20,698 nucleotides of DNA, taken from assembly GCA_035310015.1 (NCBI GenBank), contig DATGEO010000166.1, positions 1 to 20,698 of the forward strand, in the 5' to 3' direction. Below, one piece after another: positions 14,631 to 20,698 of this stretch (position 1 is its first letter; the number at the start of each line of letters is the position of its first letter). The notes beneath the pieces were generated by a model. That model was not told the DNA's origin. It did not search any database and was given only the letters and a program-made list of their open reading frames with translations. The stretch comes from DATGEO01 sp035310015 (lineage in GTDB: Bacteria; Chloroflexota; Dormibacteria; Dormibacterales; Dormibacteraceae). The position numbers and the translations under genes are program-made.

Positions 14631-15335
14631 TTAGAACAGGTGCGTCAGGAACCGGCGGAGCGGCTTCGGGCCCGGCGGCTCGACGTATGGCGGCACCAGC
14701 GCCTTGACGCGCTCGAAGCCGAGCTGGGTCAGGGCGGCCGGGTCCTGGCCCTGGGTTGGGATCGGCTCACCGACGAACACCTTGATCGTCTTCCGGAGCC
14801 AGACGTCCTTGGTGCCCGACAGCCCGACCGGCACCACCGGCACGCCGGCCTTGATCGCGAAGTGCGCAAAGCCCTTGTGAAACGGCACCAACCCGCCCTC
14901 GGCGGGGCCGTACTGGCCCTCGGGGAAGATGGCGATCGCGCCGCCGACCTCGAGGCAGCGGTCGACGTGGTGAAAGAGCGTCGTGTCCCCGTGGCGGCTC
15001 TTGACGACCGGCACGTAGCCTCCGGTGGCGCGGACCAAAAGCCACTGCAGCTTGCGCGTCACGAGGATCGTCGGATCGGCGAGGAAGTGCAGGCGCGGCT
15101 CGATGGGAAACAGCGCCAGCAGCGTGAACTCGTCGGGCCAGTTGAGGTGGTTGGCGATGACGATGTAGTTCGGCCCGCGCTTGGGCGGGATGTTCTCGCG
15201 GCCGTGCACCTCGAAGCGAAACACGAGGAACAGCAGCGGCCTTGCGAACAGGCGCACCAGGCGGTAAGGCACGTTCGCGCGCGGCCCGACCGGTAGGAGG
15301 TCCGCCTGCGGCAGCGCGGCGTCCGCCGTCGCCAT
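14631..15335 (-). CDS. plsC: PlsC-type 1-acyl-glycerol-3-phosphate acyltransferase
   Basis: This enzyme probably transfers an acyl group to lysophosphatidic acid or a related acceptor in membrane lipid synthesis. The 234-aa length is typical. The catalytic HX4D motif is H63-D68 (ANHLNWPDEF). The acceptor-binding motif is FPEGQYGP (137-144), followed by the later VPVGLSGTKDVWL. A hydrophobic segment around 28-40 probably contacts the membrane. The ATG at 15333-15335 lies 9 nt after the transporter stop. It has no Shine-Dalgarno but a TAAACT box 6 nt upstream. The exact acyl acceptor is uncertain, as many PlsC-like proteins act on other lipids; hence the symbol is tentative. Confidence 0.9.
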   Translation of the reverse strand: MATADAALPQADLLPVGPRANVPYRLVRLFARPLLFLVFRFEVHGRENIPPKRGPNYIVIANHLNWPDEFTLLALFPIEPRLHFLADPTILVTRKLQWLLVRATGGYVPVVKSRHGDTTLFHHVDRCLEVGGAIAIFPEGQYGPAEGGLVPFHKGFAHFAIKAGVPVVPVGLSGTKDVWLRKTIKVFVGEPIPTQGQDPAALTQLGFERVKALVPPYVEPPGPKPLRRFLTHLF

Positions 15336-15341
15336 GGCGGG

Positions 15342-15347
15342 AGTTTA
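15342..15347 (-). promoter_or_regulatory. Possible -10 box for plsC overlapping the upstream stop codon
   Basis: The minus strand reads TAAACT, 6 nt before the plsC ATG. Its first three bases are the TAA stop of the transporter gene. It could allow a separate leaderless plsC transcript in addition to read-through. Confidence 0.4.
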
Positions 15348-16565
15348 GGCCGTGCCGGTCGAGGGCGCCTGGGCGAGTGGTTCGGCGAGGCTCGGCGCGG
15401 GCGCGGCGTAGCGCTCCATCTCGTGCTCGCTCGGCAGGAACCAGGCGATGCCGATGGTGATCACGACCAGGATGACGTGCGACATCAGCGACAGCTGCAG
15501 CCCAACTTTGTCCGCGATCGCGCCGTTCACGGGGATGCCGATGGCGGCGGTGACGAACCCGAGCCCCATCACCAGCCCGGAGGCAAGCCCGGCGCGCGAG
15601 GCCATCAGCTGCTGCGCCATCAGGAGCATGAGCGGCGCCGTGGACGCGGCGAGAAAGCCGATCAGCACGGCCGTGACGAAAGCCCAAGGGCCGGGGAACA
15701 TCGTGAAGAGAAGGATCGCGGGGAGGCTGAGGACCAGCGTCCCCATCACGAGCGTCCGGCGCCCGTAGCGATCGGCGAGCGCGCCGACGCCGACGGTGCC
15801 GAACGCGCTGGCGAGCACCAGCGTCGTCGCCAGCGGACCGTAGAACTCGGAGCCGTAGCCGAGCTGCTTGTACCAGGTGGGCGTGAAGGCCTGGAACACG
15901 CTGACCGTCCAGCTGCGCGCCATCATCACGCCGATCACGGCCGCCAGCGCGAGGACCGGCGCGGCGCGGCGAGCGGAGAGGGCGGGCCTGGCGGCCGCGC
16001 CGGCGTCGGCGGACTTCCGGCGCATCCGCCACAGCAGGTACGCGCCGGTCGCCACGCCGGGGACGACGAGCAGTCCGGTGCCGTGAATGCCCAACAGCCC
16101 GAAAACGACGATCCCGATGAGCGGGCCGAGCGCGAGACCGACAGTGCCGGCGGTGACGTAGATCGACATGCCCGTGCTGCGGCTGCGCTTGGGAAGCAGC
16201 GCCCGCACGTCGAGCGCGCCGAATGGATGGAAGGCACCCGAGCCCAGGCCTGACGCGCACGCCAGCGCGACCAGCAGCGGAAACGTCGGGACGAACCCGA
16301 CCAGCGCGAAAGTCACCGCCGTCCAGCCCAGCGCAACGCCGGTCAGCCGCGTGCCGAAGCGGTCGGCGATCACGCCGAAGAGCGGCTGGGAGACGGCGGC
16401 GGTGCCGCTGTACGCGAGGCTGATGAGGCCTGCCGTGGCGAGGTTGAGCTCGAACCGTCCGATCAGCAACGGATAAAGGACGGGGATGATGCCGGCGTAG
16501 CTGTCGACCGTGAGGTGACCGAGCATCAAGGTCACGAGCTTCCCATCGCGCAGGAAGACCCTCAC
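15345..16565 (-). CDS. Major facilitator transporter, fosmidomycin-resistance (Fsr)-like
   Basis: The 406-aa polytopic membrane protein has about twelve hydrophobic segments in two six-helix halves, joined by a basic loop near residue 195 (RRKSADAG). The MFS motif A appears as GVIADRFGTR (64-73) and again as GALADRYGRR in the second half. The N-terminal HLTVDSYAGIIPVLYPLLI and the SQPLFGVIADR region resemble the Fsr family of proton-driven drug exporters. The substrate cannot be read from sequence. The start is GTG at 16563-16565, without a Shine-Dalgarno, and a TACCCT box lies 7 nt upstream. It is divergent from the BNR-repeat gene and precedes plsC by 9 nt. Confidence 0.9.
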   Translation of the reverse strand: MRVFLRDGKLVTLMLGHLTVDSYAGIIPVLYPLLIGRFELNLATAGLISLAYSGTAAVSQPLFGVIADRFGTRLTGVALGWTAVTFALVGFVPTFPLLVALACASGLGSGAFHPFGALDVRALLPKRSRSTGMSIYVTAGTVGLALGPLIGIVVFGLLGIHGTGLLVVPGVATGAYLLWRMRRKSADAGAAARPALSARRAAPVLALAAVIGVMMARSWTVSVFQAFTPTWYKQLGYGSEFYGPLATTLVLASAFGTVGVGALADRYGRRTLVMGTLVLSLPAILLFTMFPGPWAFVTAVLIGFLAASTAPLMLLMAQQLMASRAGLASGLVMGLGFVTAAIGIPVNGAIADKVGLQLSLMSHVILVVITIGIAWFLPSEHEMERYAAPAPSLAEPLAQAPSTGTA

Positions 16566-16572
16566 CAGGTCA

Positions 16573-16578
16573 AGGGTA
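16573..16578 (-). promoter_or_regulatory. Probable -10 box of the MFS transporter promoter
   Basis: The minus strand reads TACCCT, 7 nt before the GTG start, matching TANNNT and the leaderless spacing seen elsewhere in the window. It lies 12 bp from the -35 of the divergent gene. Confidence 0.4.
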
Positions 16579-16590
16579 ACGGCCCCCGGA

Positions 16591-16620
16591 TTGACAACGT
16601 GCTCAGCGCACGCTGAGAAT
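16591..16620 (+). promoter_or_regulatory. Sigma70-type promoter of the BNR-repeat protein gene
   Basis: The -35 is a perfect TTGACA (16591-16596). After an 18-bp spacer comes GAGAAT (16615-16620), matching four of six -10 consensus positions. Transcription would start near 16627, leaving a leader of about 65 nt with a G-rich Shine-Dalgarno-like GGGGG 6-7 nt before the ATG. Confidence 0.55.
16602..16617. promoter_or_regulatory. Inverted repeat (candidate operator) between -35 and -10
   Basis: CTCAGCG-CA-CGCTGAG is a perfect 7-bp inverted repeat with a 2-bp centre. It fills most of the promoter spacer and overlaps the -10. This is a typical position for a dimeric repressor site. The cognate regulator is unknown. 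Confidence 0.45.
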
Positions 16621-16691
16621 CTCTCTTGCGAAGTTGGGCCGGACGCGAGCCGTCCCGGGTGCCGTCAGATCGTCGAGTTGGGGGTAGTGGC

Positions 16692-19256
16692 ATGCGCCGA
16701 CTCTTCATCCTTGCCGCCGTGGCGGCTCTCGCGTTTTCGAGCGGCCTCGGCCAGGGGTCGGCCGCGTCCAGCCCCAGCTCCCCGCACCAGAACGCGGGCC
16801 AGGAGAGCGACAGCCTGACCGCCGCCCAGGCCTGGTTCGAGGACCAGAGGACCGCCCCCAACGATTCCGTGAGCACCAACGCGTTCGCGGCGGTGGCGGG
16901 CGAGGCGGCGTCGCTGCCCGTGACCGGCGGGGCGTGGACCGAGCGGACGAGCCCGAGCGCCGGCGACGGCGTCGACTTCTCGGACTCGCCGCAGTACATC
17001 GACCCGACCAGCGGCTTCAGCAACTCGGGCGCGGGCGACCGCTACGTCGCCGGCCGCGTCACCTCGCTGGCGTCGGCGCCGGACGGCAGCATCTTCCTGG
17101 GCGCCGCGGACGGCGGTGTCTGGAAGTCGATGGACGACGGCGCGCACTGGACGCCGATGACGGACGCGGCGGGCACGCTCTCGATCGGCGCCCTGCTGGT
17201 GGTCCCGAGCGGCTCGAGCTACACCGTCTACGCGGGCACGGGTGAGGCCAACACCAGCTCGGACAGCTACGCCGGCATCGGCGTCATCGCCTCCTCGAAC
17301 GGCGGTGTGACCTGGTCGCAGGTCGGCGGCGCCACGCTCAACGGCGCGCTGATCTTCCGCCTCGCCCAGGACGGCTCGAACATCCTCGCCGCGACGTCGC
17401 ACGGCCTGTACCGGCTGTCGGGCGGCACCTGGACCGCAGTCCTCCAGCCGGGGGGCGCGGTCCCACCCGGCGGCGACTTCAACCTCAACGTCGCCAACAT
17501 GATCACCGACGTCGCGGTCATCCCGGGCACCGGCCAGAAGCAGGTGCTGGCGGTCGCCGGGTGGCGCGGCGGCGCGCCGACCAACGGCTTCTACCTCTCG
17601 AGCGACGGCGCCTCGACCTTCACCTACATCGCGAACCCGCAGGGCTGGGTCCCGGCCCAGGACGAGGGCCGCACGACCATCGCCTACTCCACCGACGGCT
17701 CGCGGCTCTACGCCATCGTCCAGAGCCCGTACCTTCTGAACGTCGGCACCAACGGGTACACGCTGCTGCAGGGTGTGTACGAGTCGAACCATGGACCGTT
17801 GGGTCCGTGGACCAAGATCGCCGACTCCCTGAAGCTCTCCACCAGCGGATCGGCGCAGTTCATCCCGCGCATCGGCCGCGGCTACCAGCCGGGCATCCAG
17901 GCCTGGTACAACCAGTTCCTGGCCGTCGACCCGAGCAACAAGGATCACGTCTACCTCGGTCTCGAGGAGGTCTACGAAACCCAGAACGACGGCGCCAACT
18001 GGAACACCATCGCGCCTTACTGGAACTTCGGCTTCAGCTGCTTCTCCTACTCGCCTTTCGAGGGCAGCTGCAACCACGAGCAGGCGCACTCCGACCAGCA
18101 CGCGGCCATGATCGTCAACGGCCGCCTCTACATCGGCAACGACGGCGGCGTGTACGCCAAGTCGACTGCCGACCACACCGTCGGCAACTGGGACGACCTC
18201 AACGCGCACCTCGACGTGCTGCAGTACTACTCGGCCGCCGGCAGCGGTGACCACATCGTCTACGGCGGGCTGCAGGACAACGGGTCCAACAAGGTGTTCG
18301 ACCCGACCGGCGTCGTCGAGGACGACAACGGCAGCAACATCACCGTCGCCTCGGTGCAGGTGTTCGGCGGTGACGGCGGCTACACGCTCGTCGACCCGGC
18401 GAACTCCAATAACGTCATCACCGAATACGTCGGGCTGACCGCCCTCAAATCCACGGACGGCGGCGCCAAGTGGCAGTTCATCGTTCCGTCCGATCCCGAC
18501 CCGCGCTTCATCGCCCCCATCGCGATGGACCGCACCAACTCCAGCCATCTGCTGGCGGGCGGCGCCATCGTCTGGAACTCGGAGGCCGGCATCGCCGGCA
18601 CGACCACCTGGCAGAGCATCTTCGACGTCCGGACGGCCATCGGGGCGAACACCGCGGCCCAGGTGACGGCGCTCGACGGCGTGACCATCGGCGGAGTCCA
18701 GTACGTGGCCGCCGCGTGGTGCGGCCCGTGCAACGCCAGCTTCTCGAGCAACGGCGGCTTCCACAGCGGCATCGTCTTCCTGCAGAGCAGCGACGGTGGC
18801 ACCACGTGGAAGGCGACCTCGCAGGTCTGCACCGGCGGCAGCCCCGCGTGCGCGGCGGCGGGACTTCCCAAGCGGTACATCAGCGGCGTGCGCATCGACG
18901 TTGCGAACCCGAGCCACGCCTACCTCACGCTCTCCGGCTACTCGCGCAAGTGGATGATCGGTCCCGACGACCCGGGCGTCGGCCACGTCTTCGAGACGGG
19001 CGACGGCGGCGCGACGTGGGCGAACATCTCGGGCGGCCTGCCCGACGTCCCGATGGACGACGTCGTCTTCGAGAACGGTCACCTCGTCGTGGCTACGGAC
19101 TTCGGCGTGTACACGTCGGCCGACGACGGAGCCACGTGGTTCCGCTACGGCACCGGGCTTCCCAACGTGGTGGTCGACCAGCTCACCCAGGACCCGAACG
19201 GCAACCTCGTCGCGGCGACCCATGGCCGCGGCATCTGGACGATCGCCGCGCCGTAG
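16692..19256 (+). CDS. Secreted Asp-box/BNR-repeat beta-propeller protein (sortilin/Vps10-like glycosidase fold)
   Basis: The 854-aa exported protein has a signal peptide at 1-25 (MRRLFILAAVAALAFSSG) and a Ser/Gln-rich linker. A large propeller then carries repeated Asp-boxes: SMDDGAHW (146-153), SSNGGVTW (201-208), SSDGASTF (303-310), then TQNDGANW, STDGGAKW, SSDGGTTW, GDGGATW and SADDGATW (809-816). The tail NLVAATHGRGIWTIAAP is typical of the WD40/YVTN/BNR-like family related to GH74 and sortilin. Function may be carbohydrate cleavage or binding, but no catalytic pair is assignable by eye. There is no C-terminal anchor, so it is probably released. I chose the ATG at 16692 because it begins the signal peptide; the frame is open 66 nt further upstream. 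A strong terminator follows. Confidence 0.88.
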   Translation: MRRLFILAAVAALAFSSGLGQGSAASSPSSPHQNAGQESDSLTAAQAWFEDQRTAPNDSVSTNAFAAVAGEAASLPVTGGAWTERTSPSAGDGVDFSDSPQYIDPTSGFSNSGAGDRYVAGRVTSLASAPDGSIFLGAADGGVWKSMDDGAHWTPMTDAAGTLSIGALLVVPSGSSYTVYAGTGEANTSSDSYAGIGVIASSNGGVTWSQVGGATLNGALIFRLAQDGSNILAATSHGLYRLSGGTWTAVLQPGGAVPPGGDFNLNVANMITDVAVIPGTGQKQVLAVAGWRGGAPTNGFYLSSDGASTFTYIANPQGWVPAQDEGRTTIAYSTDGSRLYAIVQSPYLLNVGTNGYTLLQGVYESNHGPLGPWTKIADSLKLSTSGSAQFIPRIGRGYQPGIQAWYNQFLAVDPSNKDHVYLGLEEVYETQNDGANWNTIAPYWNFGFSCFSYSPFEGSCNHEQAHSDQHAAMIVNGRLYIGNDGGVYAKSTADHTVGNWDDLNAHLDVLQYYSAAGSGDHIVYGGLQDNGSNKVFDPTGVVEDDNGSNITVASVQVFGGDGGYTLVDPANSNNVITEYVGLTALKSTDGGAKWQFIVPSDPDPRFIAPIAMDRTNSSHLLAGGAIVWNSEAGIAGTTTWQSIFDVRTAIGANTAAQVTALDGVTIGGVQYVAAAWCGPCNASFSSNGGFHSGIVFLQSSDGGTTWKATSQVCTGGSPACAAAGLPKRYISGVRIDVANPSHAYLTLSGYSRKWMIGPDDPGVGHVFETGDGGATWANISGGLPDVPMDDVVFENGHLVVATDFGVYTSADDGATWFRYGTGLPNVVVDQLTQDPNGNLVAATHGRGIWTIAAP

Positions 19257-19275
19257 CTCATCTCGCTTTCCCGGA

Positions 19276-19308
19276 GGCCGCCACCAGCTCGGTGGCGGCC
19301 TTTCTTCT
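19276..19308 (+). terminator. Rho-independent terminator of the BNR-repeat gene
   Basis: A perfect 10-bp stem (GGCCGCCACC / GGTGGCGGCC) has the 5-nt loop AGCTC and is followed by TTTCTTCT. It lies 20 nt after the stop codon and is the clearest intrinsic terminator in the window. Confidence 0.9.
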
Positions 19309-19346
19309 GTCGGGGGTTCCAAAGACACGCGGCCTTCCGGCCCTGT

Positions 19347-19375
19347 CCCGTTCGGGGTTCGCCCCGCCTAACGGG
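19347..19375. other. Stable UUCG-capped hairpin in the intergenic region
   Basis: The outer stem is CCCGTT/AACGGG and the inner stem is CGGGG/CCCCG around a TTCG tetraloop, with a CCT bulge on one side: 11 pairs in all. No T-run follows on either strand. It sits in the 142-bp stretch between the BNR gene terminator and the DUF4242 stop, alongside other GC-rich dyads (GGCCTTCCGGCC). It could be a minus-strand mRNA 3' end, a dispersed repeat or a small RNA element. Confidence 0.4.
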
Positions 19376-19450
19376 TTGCAAATTCATCGGCCCTGGCGGC
19401 CGGGCCTTTGCTCACGAACTTCCGGCGCAGGACACCAGGCCCTGGCCGCG

Positions 19451-19705
19451 TTACCCGCCTTCTTGCACCTCGAAGATCCGGTCGGCGACCAATCCATGAG
19501 CTTCACGATGCACCCGGATCGCGGCTTCGGCGTCAGGCGCCTCGACGAGACAGAAGACCTTGCCCGCCTTGTCGTCAACCCAGTACTTGAGGTAGCGCAC
19601 ACCGTGCTTGCTCTGCTCCGCGAGGTCGGCCTCGTGGGCCTTGGCGACGTCGGCCGCGGTCGCTCCCTCGGGCAGCGCTTCGTGAACGTCCATGAAAATC
19701 GGCAT
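19451..19705 (-). CDS. DUF4242 family small protein (SCO4226-like nickel-binding fold)
   Basis: The 84-aa cytoplasmic protein begins MPIFMDVHEALPEGATAADV and ends GLVADRIFEVQEGG. It carries the DUF4242 features: an N-terminal strand with the FMDVHE motif, HEADLAEQSKHGVRYLKYWVD in the middle, and FCLVEAPDAEAAIRVHREAHG with conserved histidine. One structurally studied member, SCO4226, binds nickel; whether this one does is unknown. The frame is open further upstream, but the ATG at 19703-19705 is decisive because a strong AAAGGAGA Shine-Dalgarno lies 7 nt upstream. It is divergent from the AraC-family gene 67 bp away, which suggests control by that regulator. Confidence 0.87.
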   Translation of the reverse strand: MPIFMDVHEALPEGATAADVAKAHEADLAEQSKHGVRYLKYWVDDKAGKVFCLVEAPDAEAAIRVHREAHGLVADRIFEVQEGG

Positions 19706-19728
19706 CTCTCGGTCTCCTTTCCTTGTGT

Positions 19729-19740
19729 GATGGGCCCACC
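19729..19740. promoter_or_regulatory. Near-palindrome in the DUF4242/AraC divergent gap
   Basis: GATGGGCCCACC contains the perfect 8-bp palindrome TGGGCCCA and is symmetric at 10 of 12 positions. It lies between the DUF4242 Shine-Dalgarno and the AraC-family start. A binding site is possible, but GC-rich palindromes of this length also occur by chance. Confidence 0.25.
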
Positions 19741-19772
19741 GTTCATACTTCCCCGCGGCCCAGCCGCCGACC

Positions 19773-20698
19773 ATGACCATGATGCCGCATGTGTTGACCG
19801 ATCTGCCGAAATCCTCCGACGAGGAACTGCGTCCGCTCAACGACCTGTTGTCGTTGATCCGGCTCAGCGGAGCCATCTTCCTACGAGCGGAGTTCACGTC
19901 TCCATGGGCCTACCAGTCGCCATCTGGACCTGAGCTGATCGCGGCGTTGAGCCCGCAGGCGAAGCGACTGCTGCTGTTCCACATCATCGCCGAGGGTGAT
20001 TGCTGGATCCGAACCGAGAGCGGCGACGAGGTGGCGGTCGCCGCGGGCGACGTGGTGGTCCTGCCATATGCCGACAAGCATTTTGTGGGTGGCGCCGAGC
20101 CGGCCTCACCGGTGCCGGTGGTGTCGCTGCTCGAGCCGCTGCCCTGGACCGTATTCCCGGCCATCCACTGGGGCGGCGGGGGTAAGCGCACCACGATCGT
20201 CTGTGGTTATCTCCGCTGCGACGACCCGATCTTCGACCCGGTGGTTAGGGCTCTGCCACCTCTTTTCAGCGTCAGGCCCGGCGAGGCCGCACCGTGGGTG
20301 GCAGCGAGCATCGAGTACGCGCGCCGCGCCATCACCGTGAGCGATGCCGCCGAGGGCGGCATCGGCGTGCGGCTGCCGGAGCTGGTGCTCACCGAGATCC
20401 TGCGCCTCTACTTGGCAAGTCGCGAGCCGAGGCTGAGCGGCTGGCTGGCGGCGCTGCAGGATCCGACTGTGGGCCGCGCGCTGAAGCGAATACACGCGCA
20501 GCCGGAGCGGCACTGGACGGCCGAGCTGCTGGCGCGAGAGGCTGCCTGCTCGCGCTCGACCCTCGACGAGCGCTTTCGCCGCTTGTTGGGTCGATCTGCC
20601 ATGCGGTACCTGGCCGACTGGCGGCTGCGGCTCGCCTCGGCGCTGCTCAAGGACACGCCGCTCGGGGTGGCCGCCGTCGCGTACCGGGTCGGCTACGA
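19773..20698 (+). CDS. AraC-family transcriptional regulator with N-terminal cupin, 3'-truncated by window end
   Basis: The frame runs without a stop from ATG 19773 to the last base (308 codons). The N-terminal half (about 20-180) is an AraC-binding-like cupin (cupin_6 type): LFHIIAEGDCWIRTESGDEV, then AAGDVVVLPYADKHFV and PWVAASIEYARRAI. The C-terminus (about 235-308) is the two-helix-turn-helix AraC DNA-binding domain: HWTAELLAREAACSRSTLDE, then RFRRLLGRSAMRYLADWRL and the start of the second helix pair, GVAAVAYRVGY. Perhaps 15-25 residues are missing. Further ATGs at 19779 and 19782 are equally possible starts. The inducer is unknown. The divergent DUF4242 gene is its most likely target. 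Confidence 0.9.
   Translation, partial: MTMMPHVLTDLPKSSDEELRPLNDLLSLIRLSGAIFLRAEFTSPWAYQSPSGPELIAALSPQAKRLLLFHIIAEGDCWIRTESGDEVAVAAGDVVVLPYADKHFVGGAEPASPVPVVSLLEPLPWTVFPAIHWGGGGKRTTIVCGYLRCDDPIFDPVVRALPPLFSVRPGEAAPWVAASIEYARRAITVSDAAEGGIGVRLPELVLTEILRLYLASREPRLSGWLAALQDPTVGRALKRIHAQPERHWTAELLAREAACSRSTLDERFRRLLGRSAMRYLADWRLRLASALLKDTPLGVAAVAYRVGY

Noticed and set aside
16665..19328. 887-codon open frame on the minus strand opposite the BNR-repeat gene
   Set aside because: Composition is dominated by Val/Arg/Asp/Ala with no motifs. It overlaps the real gene's promoter region and terminator and is best explained as a GC-driven shadow.
19353..19366. GGTTCG-containing stem-loop resembling a tRNA T-arm
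   Set aside because: The loop has four bases, not seven. No acceptor, D or anticodon arms can be built around it on either strand.

Overview
The window is GC-rich DNA, densely packed with genes, and lies on a bacterial chromosome. I found no transposase, integrase, CRISPR array, rRNA or tRNA. The organism is probably a high-GC member of the Terrabacteria (Actinomycetota, Chloroflexota or Dormibacterota-like). This rests on the uvrD/pcrA-ligA-gatC-gatA-gatB gene order, on several starts that look leaderless (a TANNNT box 6-10 nt before the start codon and no Shine-Dalgarno), on many GTG/TTG starts, and on a mix of AAA-TPR-cyclase and PKD-type secreted proteins. I cannot name a genus from the sequence alone.

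Region 1 (1-7202, all minus strand) is housekeeping. The UvrD/PcrA helicase overlaps NAD-dependent DNA ligase LigA by 4 nt. After an accessory gene come gatC, gatA and the first 155 nt of gatB, which encode the GatCAB amidotransferase and overlap one another. The accessory gene encodes an AbiEi-like plus DUF559 (Vsr-like nuclease fold) protein. It sits between ligA and gatC and is flanked by an imperfect direct repeat of about 60 bp.

Region 2 (7203-15335) is rich in cyclic-nucleotide signalling. A GAF-class III cyclase (plus strand) diverges from uvrD across 61 bp. On the minus strand, a solo cyclic-nucleotide-binding domain protein is followed 4 nt later by a 1078-aa AAA-ATPase/TPR protein with a C-terminal class III cyclase domain, and 18 nt later by a secreted PKD/FIMAH-like protein. 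Further downstream, after a 195-nt gap, lies a secreted lytic-transglycosylase-like gene. A PlsC-type acyltransferase lies upstream of this group. The first cyclase lacks the usual transition-state arginine, whereas the second keeps it.

Region 3 (15336-19308) holds an Fsr-like major facilitator transporter (minus strand) diverging from a large secreted Asp-box/BNR beta-propeller protein (plus strand). The propeller gene has a perfect TTGACA box, an inverted repeat between its -35 and -10 boxes, and a strong intrinsic terminator.

Region 4 (19309-end) contains a stretch with a stable UUCG-capped hairpin, a small DUF4242 protein (minus strand), and a divergent AraC-family regulator (plus strand) cut by the window end.

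No intergenic stretch exceeds 200 bases. The best candidates for something new are the solo cNMP-binder/AAA-TPR-cyclase operon with its neighbouring altered GAF-cyclase, and the repeat-flanked DUF559 gene.
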